This document shows, piece by piece, positions 9,998-21,802 of a stretch of DNA of 36,937 nt. The position numbers and the translations under genes were made by a program. The notes below the pieces were generated by a model. The model was not told where the DNA came from. It made no database searches and saw nothing but the letters and a program-made list of their open reading frames with translations. Origin of the DNA: Gamarada debralockiae (lineage: Eukaryota; Ascomycota; Leotiomycetes; Helotiales; Hyphodiscaceae); the NCBI GenBank assembly GCA_002803225.1, contig NXFV01001844.1:1-36937 (forward strand), written 5' to 3'. Every line of letters begins with the position of its first letter. Within the stretch, counting starts at the first letter, position 1.

Positions 9998-11175
9998 ATC
10001 TCACGTTGTTGTGGGCTTATCTTGGGGAATGGAATAGCATTAAGGAAATGGAAGGTGGATGAAAGTGTATCAGATTTCGGCGCGCATGTTCTGTCATTTA
10101 AAAATATTCTCTTTCAGTTTTGTACACCAAGTTAGCCGGGAACATAGCATTTTAGGTTTCAACAACCAATGTATGTCCTCAAAACATCCTTCGTCTCATG
10201 GCGTTTACCGTGATTTGCAATTGAACCAAGTGATATGATTGATTGCCATCTGATGACTTGAACGCTGCTCCTTTCCCAGCCTGTGTCAAGGTGACCTCAT
10301 AAACTTCGGTGGTGGACATGCAAATCCTTCCGTAACAGGATAGATAGAACTTAACAAATCGCCCTTTCGGGATAGAAATCGGGCACCTGTGCTGGTACGA
10401 GGAACTACGACTAGAAGATTGAAGATAGGGCTGGTAAAGTTACTCAGAGTATTTAAATGCCAAATCTGAGATTTCTACGGTCCTTTATTGACTATAGTTA
10501 TGCGTTATGATGGGTGTTTTATCAATTTGGCATGTTGAAAAGGCTAACCTGGCTTTTGATATTGCAACACGCTCTCCCAACTACCTAGAACTTTAGACGA
10601 GACATTCAAATGAACCCTTTGCTGCTTACCGTCCGAAACTAGAAGTACCTCTTATATAAAATTACTATGTAAGGTACTTAGCCACGTCTCGCTTAGAATC
10701 GATACTGGATCGATACGGTATCGATTCCTGCGATACTTAGTAATACGATACGTTATCGATCCAGTATCGATACCTCAGGTATCGTTGCCCAGCCTGCATG
10801 AGGCTGATCGAATGCAAGGAATCAACAGAAAGTGCAACTATCTTTGCAACACTTTTTCCTACTGCTCAGAATAATGCGGGCATAGGTTACGTCTGGTATG
10901 TGATGTAATTAGCTAGGCGCAAAGGCTGAGTTGTCTTCCTTTCTCATCAGCATTAAAATCCTCAATTTTCTAATCATATATATGCCGTTATTTAATAATA
11001 CTATCATATGACGGCAATAGAAACGAAGCATACTGCGAGACCCGTCAAGCAGTTCAAGCAAATCAGACACTTCCTTTAGCTACATTAAAACACATAACTT
11101 CTACCGAAATGCCAATAAAGTATGTATCCTTACACATTTGGCTGCATAAGCATTGGTAGCGTCAAGGGAGGCAAC
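9998..11175. other. Intergenic stretch with a TATCGAT palindrome
   Basis: No gene is seen. The first part is the 3' flank of the secreted-protein gene; the rest is AT-rich. It includes the inverted repeat at 10698-10771. Confidence 0.5.
10698..10771. repeat. Palindromic repeat, perfect 18-bp arms
   Basis: ATCGATACTGGATCGATA (10698-10715) is repeated as its exact reverse complement at 10754-10771, with a 38-bp spacer rich in the same CGATAC words. The motif is related to the outer arms of the inverted repeat near 4.1-4.7 kb. Confidence 0.6.
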
Positions 11176-11885
11176 ATGCCTCAACTTACCAAGGGTTGTG
11201 CGACCTGCAATGGCCGAAAACCAAATTCAGAGAACCATACCGGAAAGATTTTCAAGCCTGGATTCAGGCGAAGGATGTCCTTGATCAACTGACCGGCCGG
11301 CTGTACTTCTTCGTCCGATCCACAGCAAAAGACTACCAATACCGCAGACAAGAGGAATTCCCACTCGATGCCGTAGCTGAAGCGGAACGTATTAAGAAGG
11401 AATTCATCATTGGGGATGAGTACTTCAGCAAATATCCACACCAATCAACATCAAAACTTGCATTACAAGAACAAACAATCATTTATATTCTTCTCATCAA
11501 CCACAGAGTCAACTTCATCGAGGCATCTACTTATATCCTGCCCGAAGCTGTGATCTTCGATCAATTCGACTCCGAGTTCGATGAACTGGTCATCTCGGCA
11601 GCCACGTCATCAGGGCCCGCAAAGACTATACCTCCAATACACTTGAATTCTCCTTGGATATTGGAGTCATGCACCCCCTCTCCTGGACCGTAGTCAAGTG
11701 CCGCGAGCTTTGGATACATCAATGCGCAATGATCTTACTGCAATCCATCACATTTCAAGAAGGTGTGTAGAATGTAGCAGCTCAACCCTATCACGCAAGT
11801 TGCTATCGATCGGGAAATGTTTTCAATGAGCCTAGGCCAGCAGAAGGGAGGCCCAAGGAGTTTGCAAAGTACAGAGTATGGGGAC
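11176..11885 (+). pseudogene. Relic of a fungal-specific transcription factor
   Basis: The start MPQLTKGCATCNGRK mimics the beginning of a Zn(II)2Cys6 cluster (K-G-C-x-T-C-x-x-R-K), but the rest of the cluster is missing. A second frame then reads a regulator-like middle part (LLINHRVNFIEASTYILPEA, VIFDQFDSEFDELVISAATS). After a frame change near 11620 it continues LEFSLDIGVMHPLSWTVVKC and CAMILLQSITFQEG and hits a TAG. The layout recalls fungal regulators with a PF11951-type middle domain. At least two frame changes and a stop make it non-functional. It lies just upstream of two sugar-metabolism relics on the same strand and was plausibly part of that cluster. Confidence 0.5.
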
Positions 11886-12319
11886 GGTGATTGATCTGGT
11901 GAAAGAACTGCTGAAGTTCATCCATCGCAGAAGCTGAATGGCCTGGATGGGCCTTAGCATAATCAAGTTGAGTATTGTTCTCGGTGGCTATGATCAATTT
12001 GTATTAGAAATTGCGTCGATTGTCTTCCTTTTCTGCGAAGTCCGAAAAACTGAACATGGAAGAAGCTGATGGCCTTAAATAAACGCGCGTTGGCGAAACA
12101 AATGCGTCTAAATATCCGCTCCTACCTGTAGAAGCTCGAGTTTTGCAGCAATTCGATGGACTTTTTCGAATCAAAAAGGAATCAAAATCTCGAGTGGAGC
12201 CATGTCGCGGCTTCTTTAAGGGCTTACCCCCAACAATCCGTGGGCAGCTTTCTTGCTTGGAACACGGAACGAACCAATCACGATGCAGGAAGAAGCTACG
12301 GAACAGCGAAGCTCGTAAT
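11886..12319. other. Spacer between two relics
   Basis: Open frames on both strands, none recognisable. It may hold decayed sequence from the regulator's 3' end and the mannosidase 5' end. Confidence 0.35.
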
Positions 12320-13785
12320 TCGGACTTCTCTACACCATAAAATGGTTCAACATCGAGACTGAAATCCAAGGCAATTCTGGAACATGGTTCCAACACTGAT
12401 AATGGTCTTGGTAGTGGTAAATGGACATCAAGTTGATTGCTTACTCCTAGGCAGAAATCCGAGTTCCAATTTCAGCGAGGACGTCGAATGGGTGGGCGGG
12501 CGATCATGGTCCTACAGAGCTTCAATTCAGCCTCCCAGGAGAGTGTGCAGGGAGAAGATTGCTCTTATGTTCGAAGTCCTCGACACATTCGCCAATGTCA
12601 AGCTCAAAAGCGCCACAATTCTCGAGACTAATAACATGCTCTTGATATGGCGGGTCGGTGTCACCAGCATTCAGCATTCTCTCCACAGACACCGAGAAAA
12701 TACTCGAGATCGATTTCGCATCTGCTCTCATTCATAGACGCGAGATTAAGAAAGTGCATCCTGAATACCGATTAATAGCCGCCAATGGCGAATCTGGAAG
12801 AGTCGGAGTAAGGAAAGCTCAATATCATTAAGGTTAGGATTTGGGACCTGTTCTTATGACAGCTAGACCTTGAAGACCTGTTCGATTGGAAAGCTACGAT
12901 GATCAAATCATTGACTTGTGGTCTCAGATTGAGATTGACCCGACCTTGAAATCTACTTCGGAAACATATTGCCCACGTCGAGGGCAAATGTGCCGATACA
13001 GCCGCGGTTAGTGTCAAGTTGAGACGCCAGCTAGTACTGCAGAAAACCATAGCAGTCGGTAACGAGGGAGTTGCGAAAGCCTATGTTCATATTGAAAATT
13101 CCGAATTATGGTACCCGCATGGGTATGAAGCACAGCCTCTGTATCAGGTTATAACCGAGCTCAAAATTGAAGACTTTGTCCTCGATACAGCGACCAAGAG
13201 AACTAGCTTGCGCCGAGGAGAGTTTGCGCAAGACGCCGTGTTATTGGCAAAACTTTCTGCTTCAAGGTCGATAATGTTAACATTTTCTGTTCCGGGATCT
13301 TGCCGGATCCCAGCGGATTACTTCATTCCTCGACCCACCGCAGATAAATACCGACAGTGGTTACAATTGATGGTGGATGACCCCATATCATGACCAGATA
13401 TGCTAACAGGATTCAACTGTGCGATTTGGAACAGCGGTTGACTAGAAGCAGAATCTAGGAGGTGGATTCTACGAAGAGTACGTCTACTACGACCTATGCG
13501 ATGAACTTGGAATCTTGGTCTGGCAAGACTTCATGTTTGTTGCGGTTCCTATCCAACTTGGCCCGAATTACTAGATTCCATCAAGGATGAAGCTTCTACA
13601 GCGTCTGGAGGCTGTGACACCACCCTCTATCATAATCTATGCCGGCAACAACGAGGATTACCAGATCCTGGAACGCCATGGCCTCGAATACAATATTCGC
13701 ATGTTGCAACCGATCAACTCTGCGCTCGCGGTTTTATCCAACTCGTTCAAGCCTATGAATGGATCTGGGATTCTGGGGTGACACT
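12320..13785 (+). pseudogene. GH2 beta-mannosidase relic
   Basis: Segments in all three frames follow the order of fungal beta-mannosidase: FSEDVEWVGGRSWSYRASIQ, then [79 protein letters not shown] and IIIYAGNNEDYQ. The GNNE part holds the family's catalytic acid/base Glu; the nucleophile region further on is not found, so the 3' end is also lost. In the usually invariant HWGWDWGP motif the Trp codons are TAA, TAG and TTG, and another Trp shortly after is TGA. G-to-A changes of TGG are typical of RIP or long decay. There are at least four frame changes. The live enzyme would release mannose from manno-oligosaccharides in the cell. Confidence 0.85.
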
Positions 13786-14279
13786 GTAAGATACTGTCAT
13801 TGCCTATGATGGATGAGGTTACCTTTTATTGTAGAGGAGATCAAGATGAATTACATTGTGTACGACTTTGACAGGCTCCCAGGCGCCCTCAGTCGTCGCA
13901 TCTGTTTGCTTTAACTGCCAGCCGGCGTTGAGCACCTTTCTCGTCAATGTGGCAGACATAAATGATTCTAGCCTTACGGTGCAAACCAATAATTGAAAGG
14001 ATGAAAAAGTGACTTAAGATTTAAGTCGAGGTTAGATCCGACCCTGGTTCTCGTGCTCGTGAATAGTCCAAGAGTGCGGCCCAGCCTTGCAGCTGAATCA
14101 GCTCACTTGAGAAAGGCGGAGCAAATCAGTCGCAACCCAAAACCGTAGATTTGCTGCTTCCTTAAAGTTCCTTCAAAGAAGAGGCTCTTGCGGACGTAGC
14201 CTAGCAGCAAAGAAGCAGTGCAGCGAAAGAGCTACAGAGCCTTATATCTCTTCTGTGTCCTGGTATATCTCTGTTCAAC
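13786..14279. other. Spacer between mannosidase and transporter relics
   Basis: No recognisable reading frame. It probably holds the decayed C-terminal part of the mannosidase and the promoter of the transporter. Confidence 0.35.
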
Positions 14280-16085
14280 CATGAACTGTATGTTCGACTC
14301 TGCCATTCAGCCTCGCTTTTCTTTCTCCATAATCCGATTCGAATCTGCAGGATATATGGTTCATTGATAGGCTCCATAAACGCCAATTCCCGAATTCAAA
14401 GACTACAAACAATCTCATCGCGAAAGGGCGCCGCAAGCACCGATCTTGTCTTCTCCATCTTTCAAAAAGGCCAGATGGTGGGAGCATTCTTCGTCTGGAT
14501 TTGTGACTGTCATGGAAGACATTTGGCAATCTTCGCTAGGTGCTTGGGAGTGGTCGTATCTACGATAATCACAGCCGCGGCTCCCAATGGTAATTCACAA
14601 GCCCACCCGAAACATACAGATCGTGTCTGACAAACAGTAGTAGGGACGTTTATTGGGGGTCGATTCTTGCTCAGTTTCTTTGCAGCAATCCCAACTGATG
14701 CGCCGCTCTATCTCGTTGAAATCGCTCCTCCACTGTATCACGGAACCGTCTCTGGCGGTAAGTCCGCCACCAAAACTGACCGAGGGGTGTTGCTGACAAT
14801 GCAATAAGTGTATAACACCCTTTGTAAGTTTGTCATCTGGGGCAGAAGACATATTGGTGCTGACAGAGGATAAGACTACTTCAGAAGCATTATCGCCACC
14901 TGCAGTGGGTACCCAAACGCTCAGACCGACCGAGCAACTCGAGACTGACCACTCTTCAGCTATTTATGGAGCCAATATCGGACTTCCAGGCAAATTGAAA
15001 TGGCGTCTGACGTTGTGGCTGCAGATGTGAGACATCCCGAGCTGGTGTCTTCGAGACTGACTGATAACACAGGGCGTGCCCCGGAGTTATTTGTCTCGGG
15101 GTCTGGTTCATCCCTAAATCACCTCGCTGGTAAGTTTCCATAGCATGACTGGCCTCTAGCTTCGAGTGCTGACAATCCCACGGGCTCACTGGCAAGGGTT
15201 GTGTTGACGAAGCTCGAGCGATAACGGCGTTGCCAATCATCCTATTTGCAATCTGGAAGTGAAGGAAATCTCTGAATCGCTCGAAGTTCAGGGAATGGCC
15301 TCACTGCGAACGTTAACGTTCTTTGACATTCGCGTTCTCTTCAAGTCCAAGGCCCGAAGATACCAACTCATGCTCTGCGTGGTAATAGCATAGTTAAGAC
15401 AAATTTCGGGTAAGAACATTTCGAGCCACTACCTGCCAATTATGCTATAGAATGTCAGGATCACAAGCGTAAATATTCAGCTACTTTTGAATATTGTTTA
15501 GGCCTTGACTAGGTAGATCGCGGCCTTGTCAGGAGCCCGATTACATGCCGCAGGAAGATGCTTATGGGTTCTTGCATTGGAATGGCGATTTGTCTGGCGA
15601 TCGTTGCTGGTGTGGCGGCGGATTTCCAGCACACTAAGATGTCCCTGCGAGTGACGCTAGTAATGCGTTCATCTTTGTGTTTGGCGTCGCTATCGCATTT
15701 GCTTTCACATCAATGCAGCCCATCTATCGCGCCGAGGCTCTGTAGTAAGTCGTTCAAATCATGTAGAGCCTTGCAAACAATGATTCGGCCATAGACGATC
15801 AGCGAGCGAAGGGAATGGCGGTGTTCACATTAACATTCGGCTGTACTAGTTTCGTTAACACTTTCGCGGCCCTCTCGCCCTTCAAAACATAAAGTACTGG
15901 TTGTGAGTCGCTCCCAAACAACCTAGAGTGCGGCTGTACACTGACTTGTGATAGTTATGTTTTCTTCGTATTCTGGGACGTCTTTGAGGTTATTTTCATT
16001 TACTTCTTTTTTGTTGAGACCAAGGGTCGTAGGTTGGCGGAACTTGAGGTTTTCGAAGCCAAGAATCCGAGGAATGCCAGCACCA
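14280..16085 (+). pseudogene. MFS sugar transporter relic (lactose/hexose permease type)
   Basis: Broken segments run in the order of a 12-helix sugar porter: YGSLIGSINANSRIQ, VFSIFQKGQMVGAFFVWICD, FIGGRFLLSFFAAIPTDAPL followed by YLVEIAPPLYHGTVSG (loop 4/helix 5), DIRVLFKSKARRYQLMLCVV, SSHYLPIML, ASNAFIFVFGVAIAFAFTSM followed by QPIYRAEAL, and finally [20 protein letters not shown] with [11 protein letters not shown]. The final ETKGR motif is the sugar-porter signature. Many stops and frame changes separate the segments, so it cannot be functional. Gene order (regulator relic, mannosidase relic, transporter relic, regulator) suggests a former gene set for mannoside uptake and hydrolysis. Confidence 0.85.
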
Positions 16086-16325
16086 AACCAGACTGCTCGA
16101 TACACGGTATAGGTTTGTGTCAAGCCTTGCGACTTCTCCCAAAGGCCCTGGTGGCTTGGCAACTTTGAGATTCCTTCCATGATACTCAGTCGCAGAATTG
16201 CAAGCGGAAACAAAGTTTTGGCTATGGCCAGGTGTTCCTGGCTCGCCCGACAAAGCACTAATGAGGGAACAAGGAATTTTTTTGATTAATCCTGATTCGT
16301 GCAAAAGAGTAGAAGAACTTATCTC

Positions 16326-18671
16326 TCAACATGCCTCGTCTAAGCTGCGTGTTTCTTGAGAATCAACGGCACTAAATCCTGTGGCATCAAAATTTAAACT
16401 ATTGGACCCCGGTATTGATCCCCATTCCGTATCATCGCACAATGGATCCATGTTCCAAGACTCCCATGAAAAGTCCTGCCCCAAGTCCACTGGCATGACA
16501 GACTGTGGAGATGTGGGATGTTTGGAGGCTTCGTAAATAGTGGAGATAACTTCCCAACTCCGTTTTACTACGAGGCTCCAGCTCGACATATCGCTGAGCA
16601 GAGACAGGGATGTCTCAACATCTTTCTGCCACTTTTCTGCATCTTTATGATTGGGGTCAGAAAACAGGCTCAGCAGCGGTACCAGGCAACCTTGGAATAG
16701 AAACCACACCGAATTCCGCACAATCTGTATTTCAAACTCTCAGAGTCAGTATTGCCTAATAAGGTAAAAGTTGGAGTTGTGGCAGCAATGTCTCATGAGT
16801 CCTTTCAAGACATATCCAGAGAGTTAAGGCTCGCGAGATATGCAAAGTAGGAAATAGTGCTTCGGGAATTCATATACCTGTTGGATTGGAAACCAGTCCT
16901 TTTGTACATCGAGAATGATTTCGCTCGCGATAACTCTGCACCTTTCCACAATCTCTTGCTCCTCAGATAATAAGTCTTCGGGAGAGCTTCGACGTAGGGT
17001 GGTGATAAGAAGGCGGGGTCTGTGGACGACAAGGCGCAAGTTTTGATAGCGAGCTAGCATCAACCCCCGCGCTGCGAGCAAGCCTTGTGGGCATGATGCA
17101 GATCTCTTCATTACCGGTGGGAGGTCTTTGTGCCATTTAAGGAGGCGTCTGTCGAAGTCAAAAATTTCCTGGCAAGTAATGATTGGATGTCGCGGATGTC
17201 GCGCAAATCGGTCCTGTATGTCAGTTCCAATCTTGCAAAACTCCACGCTGGCCCGCAAAGAAACAGAGGCAAAATCCTGCATCGGGGTCAGTGACCAGTC
17301 ACACAAACGATGATGTTTGGCATGCACTCACAGAATGCGATAGGCCCTTCGGCAATTTCGTAGTGATAGTTTCCGGATCCCAACGACCGAGACTGGGACG
17401 GCCAAGTGTGAACGATGCCCAGCTATCCAAACAAAAGAGACACCACCAGACCCGTCTCCTAGTTTCAAGCAATGTCGGACCGCCGGATCCTGAGATTTCC
17501 TTTGCCTTAAATACAGGCTCTCGGTGGAGGCCCATTGCTATTGCCATCCTTAGTGCGGCACCCATGATGACATTCGCCATATTTGGTTGATTGAGGTAGT
17601 GACAGTACCAGCCGCCAAGTAAGCCCAAAGCCTGAACGGTTTCTAGATGGCCAGTTCCAAAACTTTCCAAGCTTAAGTGCTGGCATGCCCTTGCGTAAAA
17701 TACCGAATGCGTTTTCTCGTCAGGCTCTTTGGTCGCGAGGCTGCCCATTGTCAAGACCATGTTGAGTAACGCCAACCAGGGCGACTTTTGGTCATCACGA
17801 CGTGCATATTTGGCTCTGAATTCCGTCTCATCAATAATTGGAGTAATGCAATGAAGATGCTCAAAGTATGCATTGATGAGAGTTGGTTCATCGGTTTGAA
17901 GGGCAATGGGATTGATGTTTCTTGCAGCATTGGCCTCGGAAGCGATTGCTTGGTGCTTCTGAATCGAGGCGCGGAATTCTGGAGCAATATAGGCCATGAC
18001 CCTGAGAATGGCACTGATGGAAGAGATTCCGAGGTAAGATGAAGTGCTGTCCAGAGAAAGAGAGAGCGCATTGACATCATCGGAAATCTTTTGGCTTGGA
18101 TCTTGATTTCTCGTAGACTCCTCCCACTTGTGCTCTTGTTCTGGTGATGGTTCCAGGATTTGAAGAGCATCATCGTTTGCTGATGTCGAACTGGTCTCGG
18201 GGTCGTCAGATTTGGACGAAGAAATTAAAGCTAAAAGCTCGTCTCGTGATAACGAGGACAGAGAGTCCAAATCCAAAGCCTCGGATTGGAACAAGTTTTT
18301 TAGAATTCTATCAGACTTTTCTAACGCCGCTGAGACAGTAGCAAAGGACCTAAATACACGTCAGCACCACTGACCAAAGATCAATAGGGGTAAATCGCCA
18401 ATGAATCTTACTCCTGAGAGGGCACATTTCTTTTCCGTCGTGTGGGGTAATGACAAAGTTCGGGGACCTTATACCACGTACATTGACCACATGGAGGATC
18501 AGTACTATCGCATCGAATTCTTCGGCGACGACATTCTGCACAGGATCGAGTTAATTTCTTGGTTTCCTGGTCATCTTTTCGAGGCTTTTTGGAAGGCGGT
18601 CGCTCCTCTCGGTTAGAGCCATCTCGCCGAGGAAAGTCTGAGGTGAAGCTGGTAGAAAATACATTATACAT
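16326..18671 (-). CDS. Zn(II)2Cys6 transcription factor with fungal-specific TF domain
   Basis: Four exons on the minus strand (18671-18412, 18349-17332, 17276-16878, 16724-16326) join into 691 aa with all phases matching. Introns are 62, 55 and 153 bp. A basic stretch (KKPRK, 28-32) precedes the zinc cluster C44-x2-C47-x6-C54-x6-C61-x2-C64-x8-C73 (CAECRRRRIRCD...CGQC). From about residue 245 follows the Fungal_trans region (YFEHLHCITPIIDETEFRAK, RRRVWWCLFCLDSWASFTLG with RPSLG). The protein binds DNA in the nucleus. The frame is open upstream to 18896 with other ATGs, so a 75-aa longer form is possible; I chose 18671 because the longer form would leave only 60 bp to ATG17. It converges on the dead sugar cluster, which it may once have controlled. 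Confidence 0.85.
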
Positions 18672-18956
18672 TTGGAACGAGCGCGCTATCCATAGGTATA
18701 AAAGAACCGATTTGATAGCAAAGGGGAACCTTGGAAGGACGCGACTTGAAACTGTCCTCTCAGACGTGACCGTCATCATTGGGTTACCGTAGCCAGCCGA
18801 GATCTCAGCCTTGTCGACTTTCGGGGTCTCTTCCCGAACCACCTTTCTCATCCCCAACCCGCAAACATAGGTTGGTAACGGGATAAAACTCATCATGATG
18901 CATCAAAACCAACCATGACATAGCAAACACCATACACCTACCATATATCTGCCCAA
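18672..18956. promoter_or_regulatory. Shared divergent promoter between the regulator and ATG17
   Basis: A 285-bp gap separates the minus-strand ATG at 18671 from the plus-strand ATG at 18957. A plus-strand TATAAAAG lies at 18697-18704, pointing toward ATG17. No other site is firmly recognised. Confidence 0.5.
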
Positions 18957-20561
18957 ATGTCGACCTCGCCCATGAACCGGAGCCATGCTTCGCTCTCGCC
19001 GTCTGCCTCGCAATCCAACTCCATGGTACACAACGACATCTCTCTTGAAACCCTCGTATCCCATCTCCTTGCCTCAAAGCGTTCTCTATCCTCTATCAGT
19101 GCCGTCTGGCGAGCCAACGAAATCGTCAGCTCTGCCCGTTCAGCTCTTGAAGAATCGTCCGTTCTGTCTGCCCGGACGGGATACCTACGAACTGGGATCA
19201 ACGAACAGGTTAAGGCCTTGAGGAAAGTCAGAAGCGGTATTGAGGATGTGTACAAATATGGGCAGCAGGATTTTAAGGTATAGTTGTGGATGCTGATAAT
19301 GGCGTGGGAAAGAGGCTAACTCTTTGACTAGCGGGTCGTGAAGACACTGGATGCTGCGAATGAGAGGCTGGAATCGACGATGGATAACCTGCGATCCACG
19401 ATAGTAGAAGCCTCGTTCCGACCAGAAGCTGAAGAACCCAGATCTCTACTCGATTTCGTCGATGAACAAGATGTGGAAACTATGAGGGATAAACTCAAGG
19501 AATCGATCCGAGAATCCAATGTAGGCTCTTTCTCCCACCTCTGTTATGATTCCCATCTAATAAAACCCTAGGAAGCACGAACTGATTTCGATACTTCAAT
19601 CCTTGCCTTCGATAACCACCTTCGTGCCCTCAAAACAGCCATGACTGCTTCTCCCAAATTATCTTCCTCCTCCCAATCCCAATTACATACCTCTCTCGCG
19701 ACATCCCCAATACCCGAAAGCCTCAACGCGCTCGAAACACACGCCCAAGAAATGGCATCTCTCCTCGACTCACTCGTGTCTCATTTCGATCTCTGCGTCA
19801 ATGCTACCCGACATACTGAAGGAGGTTTCGCGGCGGTCCGCAAGGCTGCCTCGTCTCTGCCGCCTGGAGCCGAACCAGTCTCCGTGTCCGGGGTGATGAA
19901 TGCAGAATCGCAGAACTTGAACGAGGAGCCATTATCCGAGGAGGAAAGGACGGAGATGCTACAAGTGTTGGAGAACGACGCGGCACAAGTTGATGATGTG
20001 GTTGCGGAGTTGAGGGAACATTTGAATGAGATGGAAACGAAACACGAAGCTATTCTCGAACACGTCGCTGCCCTTACCGCAGAGTACAGCTCTACAACCG
20101 CCGCATTTACGATACTTGAGAATATTAGTGCTCATCTGCCGGGCTATATCATGTCAAGCTCCGACTTCAGGTTACACTGGGAGGAAACGAAACAGCAGAT
20201 CCGCGAGCAATTAGAGGACTTGGAGGGCATGCGCGTGTTCTACGAAAACTACCACGCCTCGTACGATGCGATGATTCTCGAAGTGCATCGACGTAAAAAA
20301 TCGGAAGACAAGGTCAAAGCTATCATACGGAAAGCGATGGAACAAATTGAGGAGGAGTCCGCGTTAGATATGAGGGAGCGAGTGGCATTTAAAGGTGATG
20401 TTGGGGACTATATACCACAAGATCTATGGACTGGAGTAGGTGCAAATGTGCCTAAGTGGGAATTTGTACAGACAGATGGGGAGGGAAACGAGACACCCAA
20501 GTTGGAGAAAACAGTGGTAGAGGCTGCAAAGGGCAGAGAGAAACAGAGGCGAGGACGTTGA
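18957..20561 (+). CDS. ATG17: Autophagy scaffold protein Atg17
   Basis: Three exons (18957-19277, 19332-19520, 19572-20561; introns 54 and 51 bp) give 499 aa, all phase 0. The protein is almost wholly helical: an N-terminal segment (SLETLVSHLLASKRSLSSIS), a middle with long heptad-like runs (LESTMDNLRS, MASLLDSLVSHFDLCVNATR), and the well conserved C-terminal part (VKAIIRKAMEQIEEESALDM followed by RERVAFKGDVGDYIPQDLW), which is diagnostic for fungal Atg17. In yeast Atg17 forms a crescent dimer with Atg29 and Atg31, binds Atg13 and organises the phagophore assembly site; filamentous fungi use it as scaffold of the Atg1 kinase complex. Intact, with the codon use and intron pattern of a conserved housekeeping gene. 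Confidence 0.93.
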
Positions 20562-21068
20562 TGAGGTATGTTATTGCATGTAGTTACATATATTCAAATT
20601 AAATGATGTCCATGTATTGCGGAATATACTGCAATCGATCGATTCGATCTTTGATGAAGCAGCAGTGCGCTACTGGCCCAAATCTTAATGGGTATGTTGA
20701 GCTTTGACGCTGTTACTACGTTGCGCAGCGACTTTCTCCCCGTGAGTCTCATCTCCCACTGGCTATCTATTAAGGTATAATCCCGTATTTCAAATGCACA
20801 TGGAGCCTCTATTAACGGAAACTGGAAAGCTAGCTATGGGCAGGCCCGGTCAATCCAGTCCTGACTACCTGCCTTTAGCTTCTTCTGTGTCTCTTCTCCC
20901 TTCCCATTGCTCCTTCCTCAAATCAAGTGATCACAACTCAACTTCTCTAAAGTCAGTCGCACATACAATCCCAACCTTAAATCTCGCAAATACATCTCAC
21001 CTCTTTTTCTGTCCATTCCACACAGTCAATTCACTCTACCTCAGGCAAATCTCTCAACCAGATCAATC
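20562..21068. other. Intergenic: ATG17 3' flank and promoter of the next (dead) gene
   Basis: The last 200 bp are C/T-rich (CTTCTCCCTTCCCATTGCTC), typical of a promoter/leader just before an ATG. No gene is seen. Confidence 0.5.
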
Positions 21069-21802
21069 ATGCCGGCGCCAGTCATTTACATAAACGGCTG
21101 GCCGGGATCGGGACGATTGCCCAATTTTCCAACAACAAATTGGCGAAGCAAATGGAAAAGTTCATGTTGTATGCCCTCCTTCGCCTCTTCGGCCATCCTA
21201 GAACTGAACAACTATACAGATCTACAACCACTTTGGCATCAATTTTATCGGCAAAGTCCTCGAGCGAGATATTCCACATTAACAGCACCATCGACATGAG
21301 GCAAGGAAGTTGATTTTCAGTATGCTGGAAACGCGTGATACATGAGCACTCGTAGGTTCTTCGTAGAGATAATAAAGCTGATTTGAGGGCAGATGCATCT
21401 TCACGGATTTACAAAGCGACAACGAGCTTAGACGGAGCGTAGTAAAGAGCATTTAGAAACTGCTAGAGAACAAGGTTGCGCTTTCATTCCGATACTCTTG
21501 ACATGCGATGCAGCCGAGAATGAGAGGAGGATGCGATCTCAAGAGTGATTGAACCTGGTGGCGGGCGGGAAGGGCATGCTCATTGATATGGGAGTCTTGA
21601 GGGAGATGAGGAGAGGGAGGCTGCGAAGATAGCTTATAAGCTGATAGGGGATGACAAGGTCGACAACCAACAATATTCGCCAGGCCTCTTGGCTCTGAGA
21701 GACAAGCTCAAGGATTTGGAGAGGAAACTTTTTGGAGAGCGAGTCACGGCGGGGCGAGTTGAGGAGCTCGATAGTTTGGACTTTGGAGAACGAAGTTTTT
21801 AA
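21069..21802 (+). pseudogene. P-loop kinase-like gene, broken
   Basis: The start MPAPVIYINGWPGSGR is a Walker A-type beginning (G-x-x-G-x-G-K with K changed to R) and sits in good start context. The frame breaks right after it; the next frame continues TIAQFSNNKLAKQMEKFMLY and ends at a stop near 21318. Further pieces include AFIPILLTCDAAENERRMRS, a segment typical of small fungal AAA/kinase-like ATPases with a zeta- or chloramphenicol-phosphotransferase-type fold, followed after another stop by KLIGDDKVDNQQYSPGLLAL and a charged helix. Function of the parent is unknown; the present copy is not translatable as one protein. Confidence 0.5.

Noticed and set aside
11176..11240. Intact Zn(II)2Cys6 cluster
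   Set aside because: Only the first K-G-C-x-T-C-x-x-R-K part is present; the remaining cysteines are absent.
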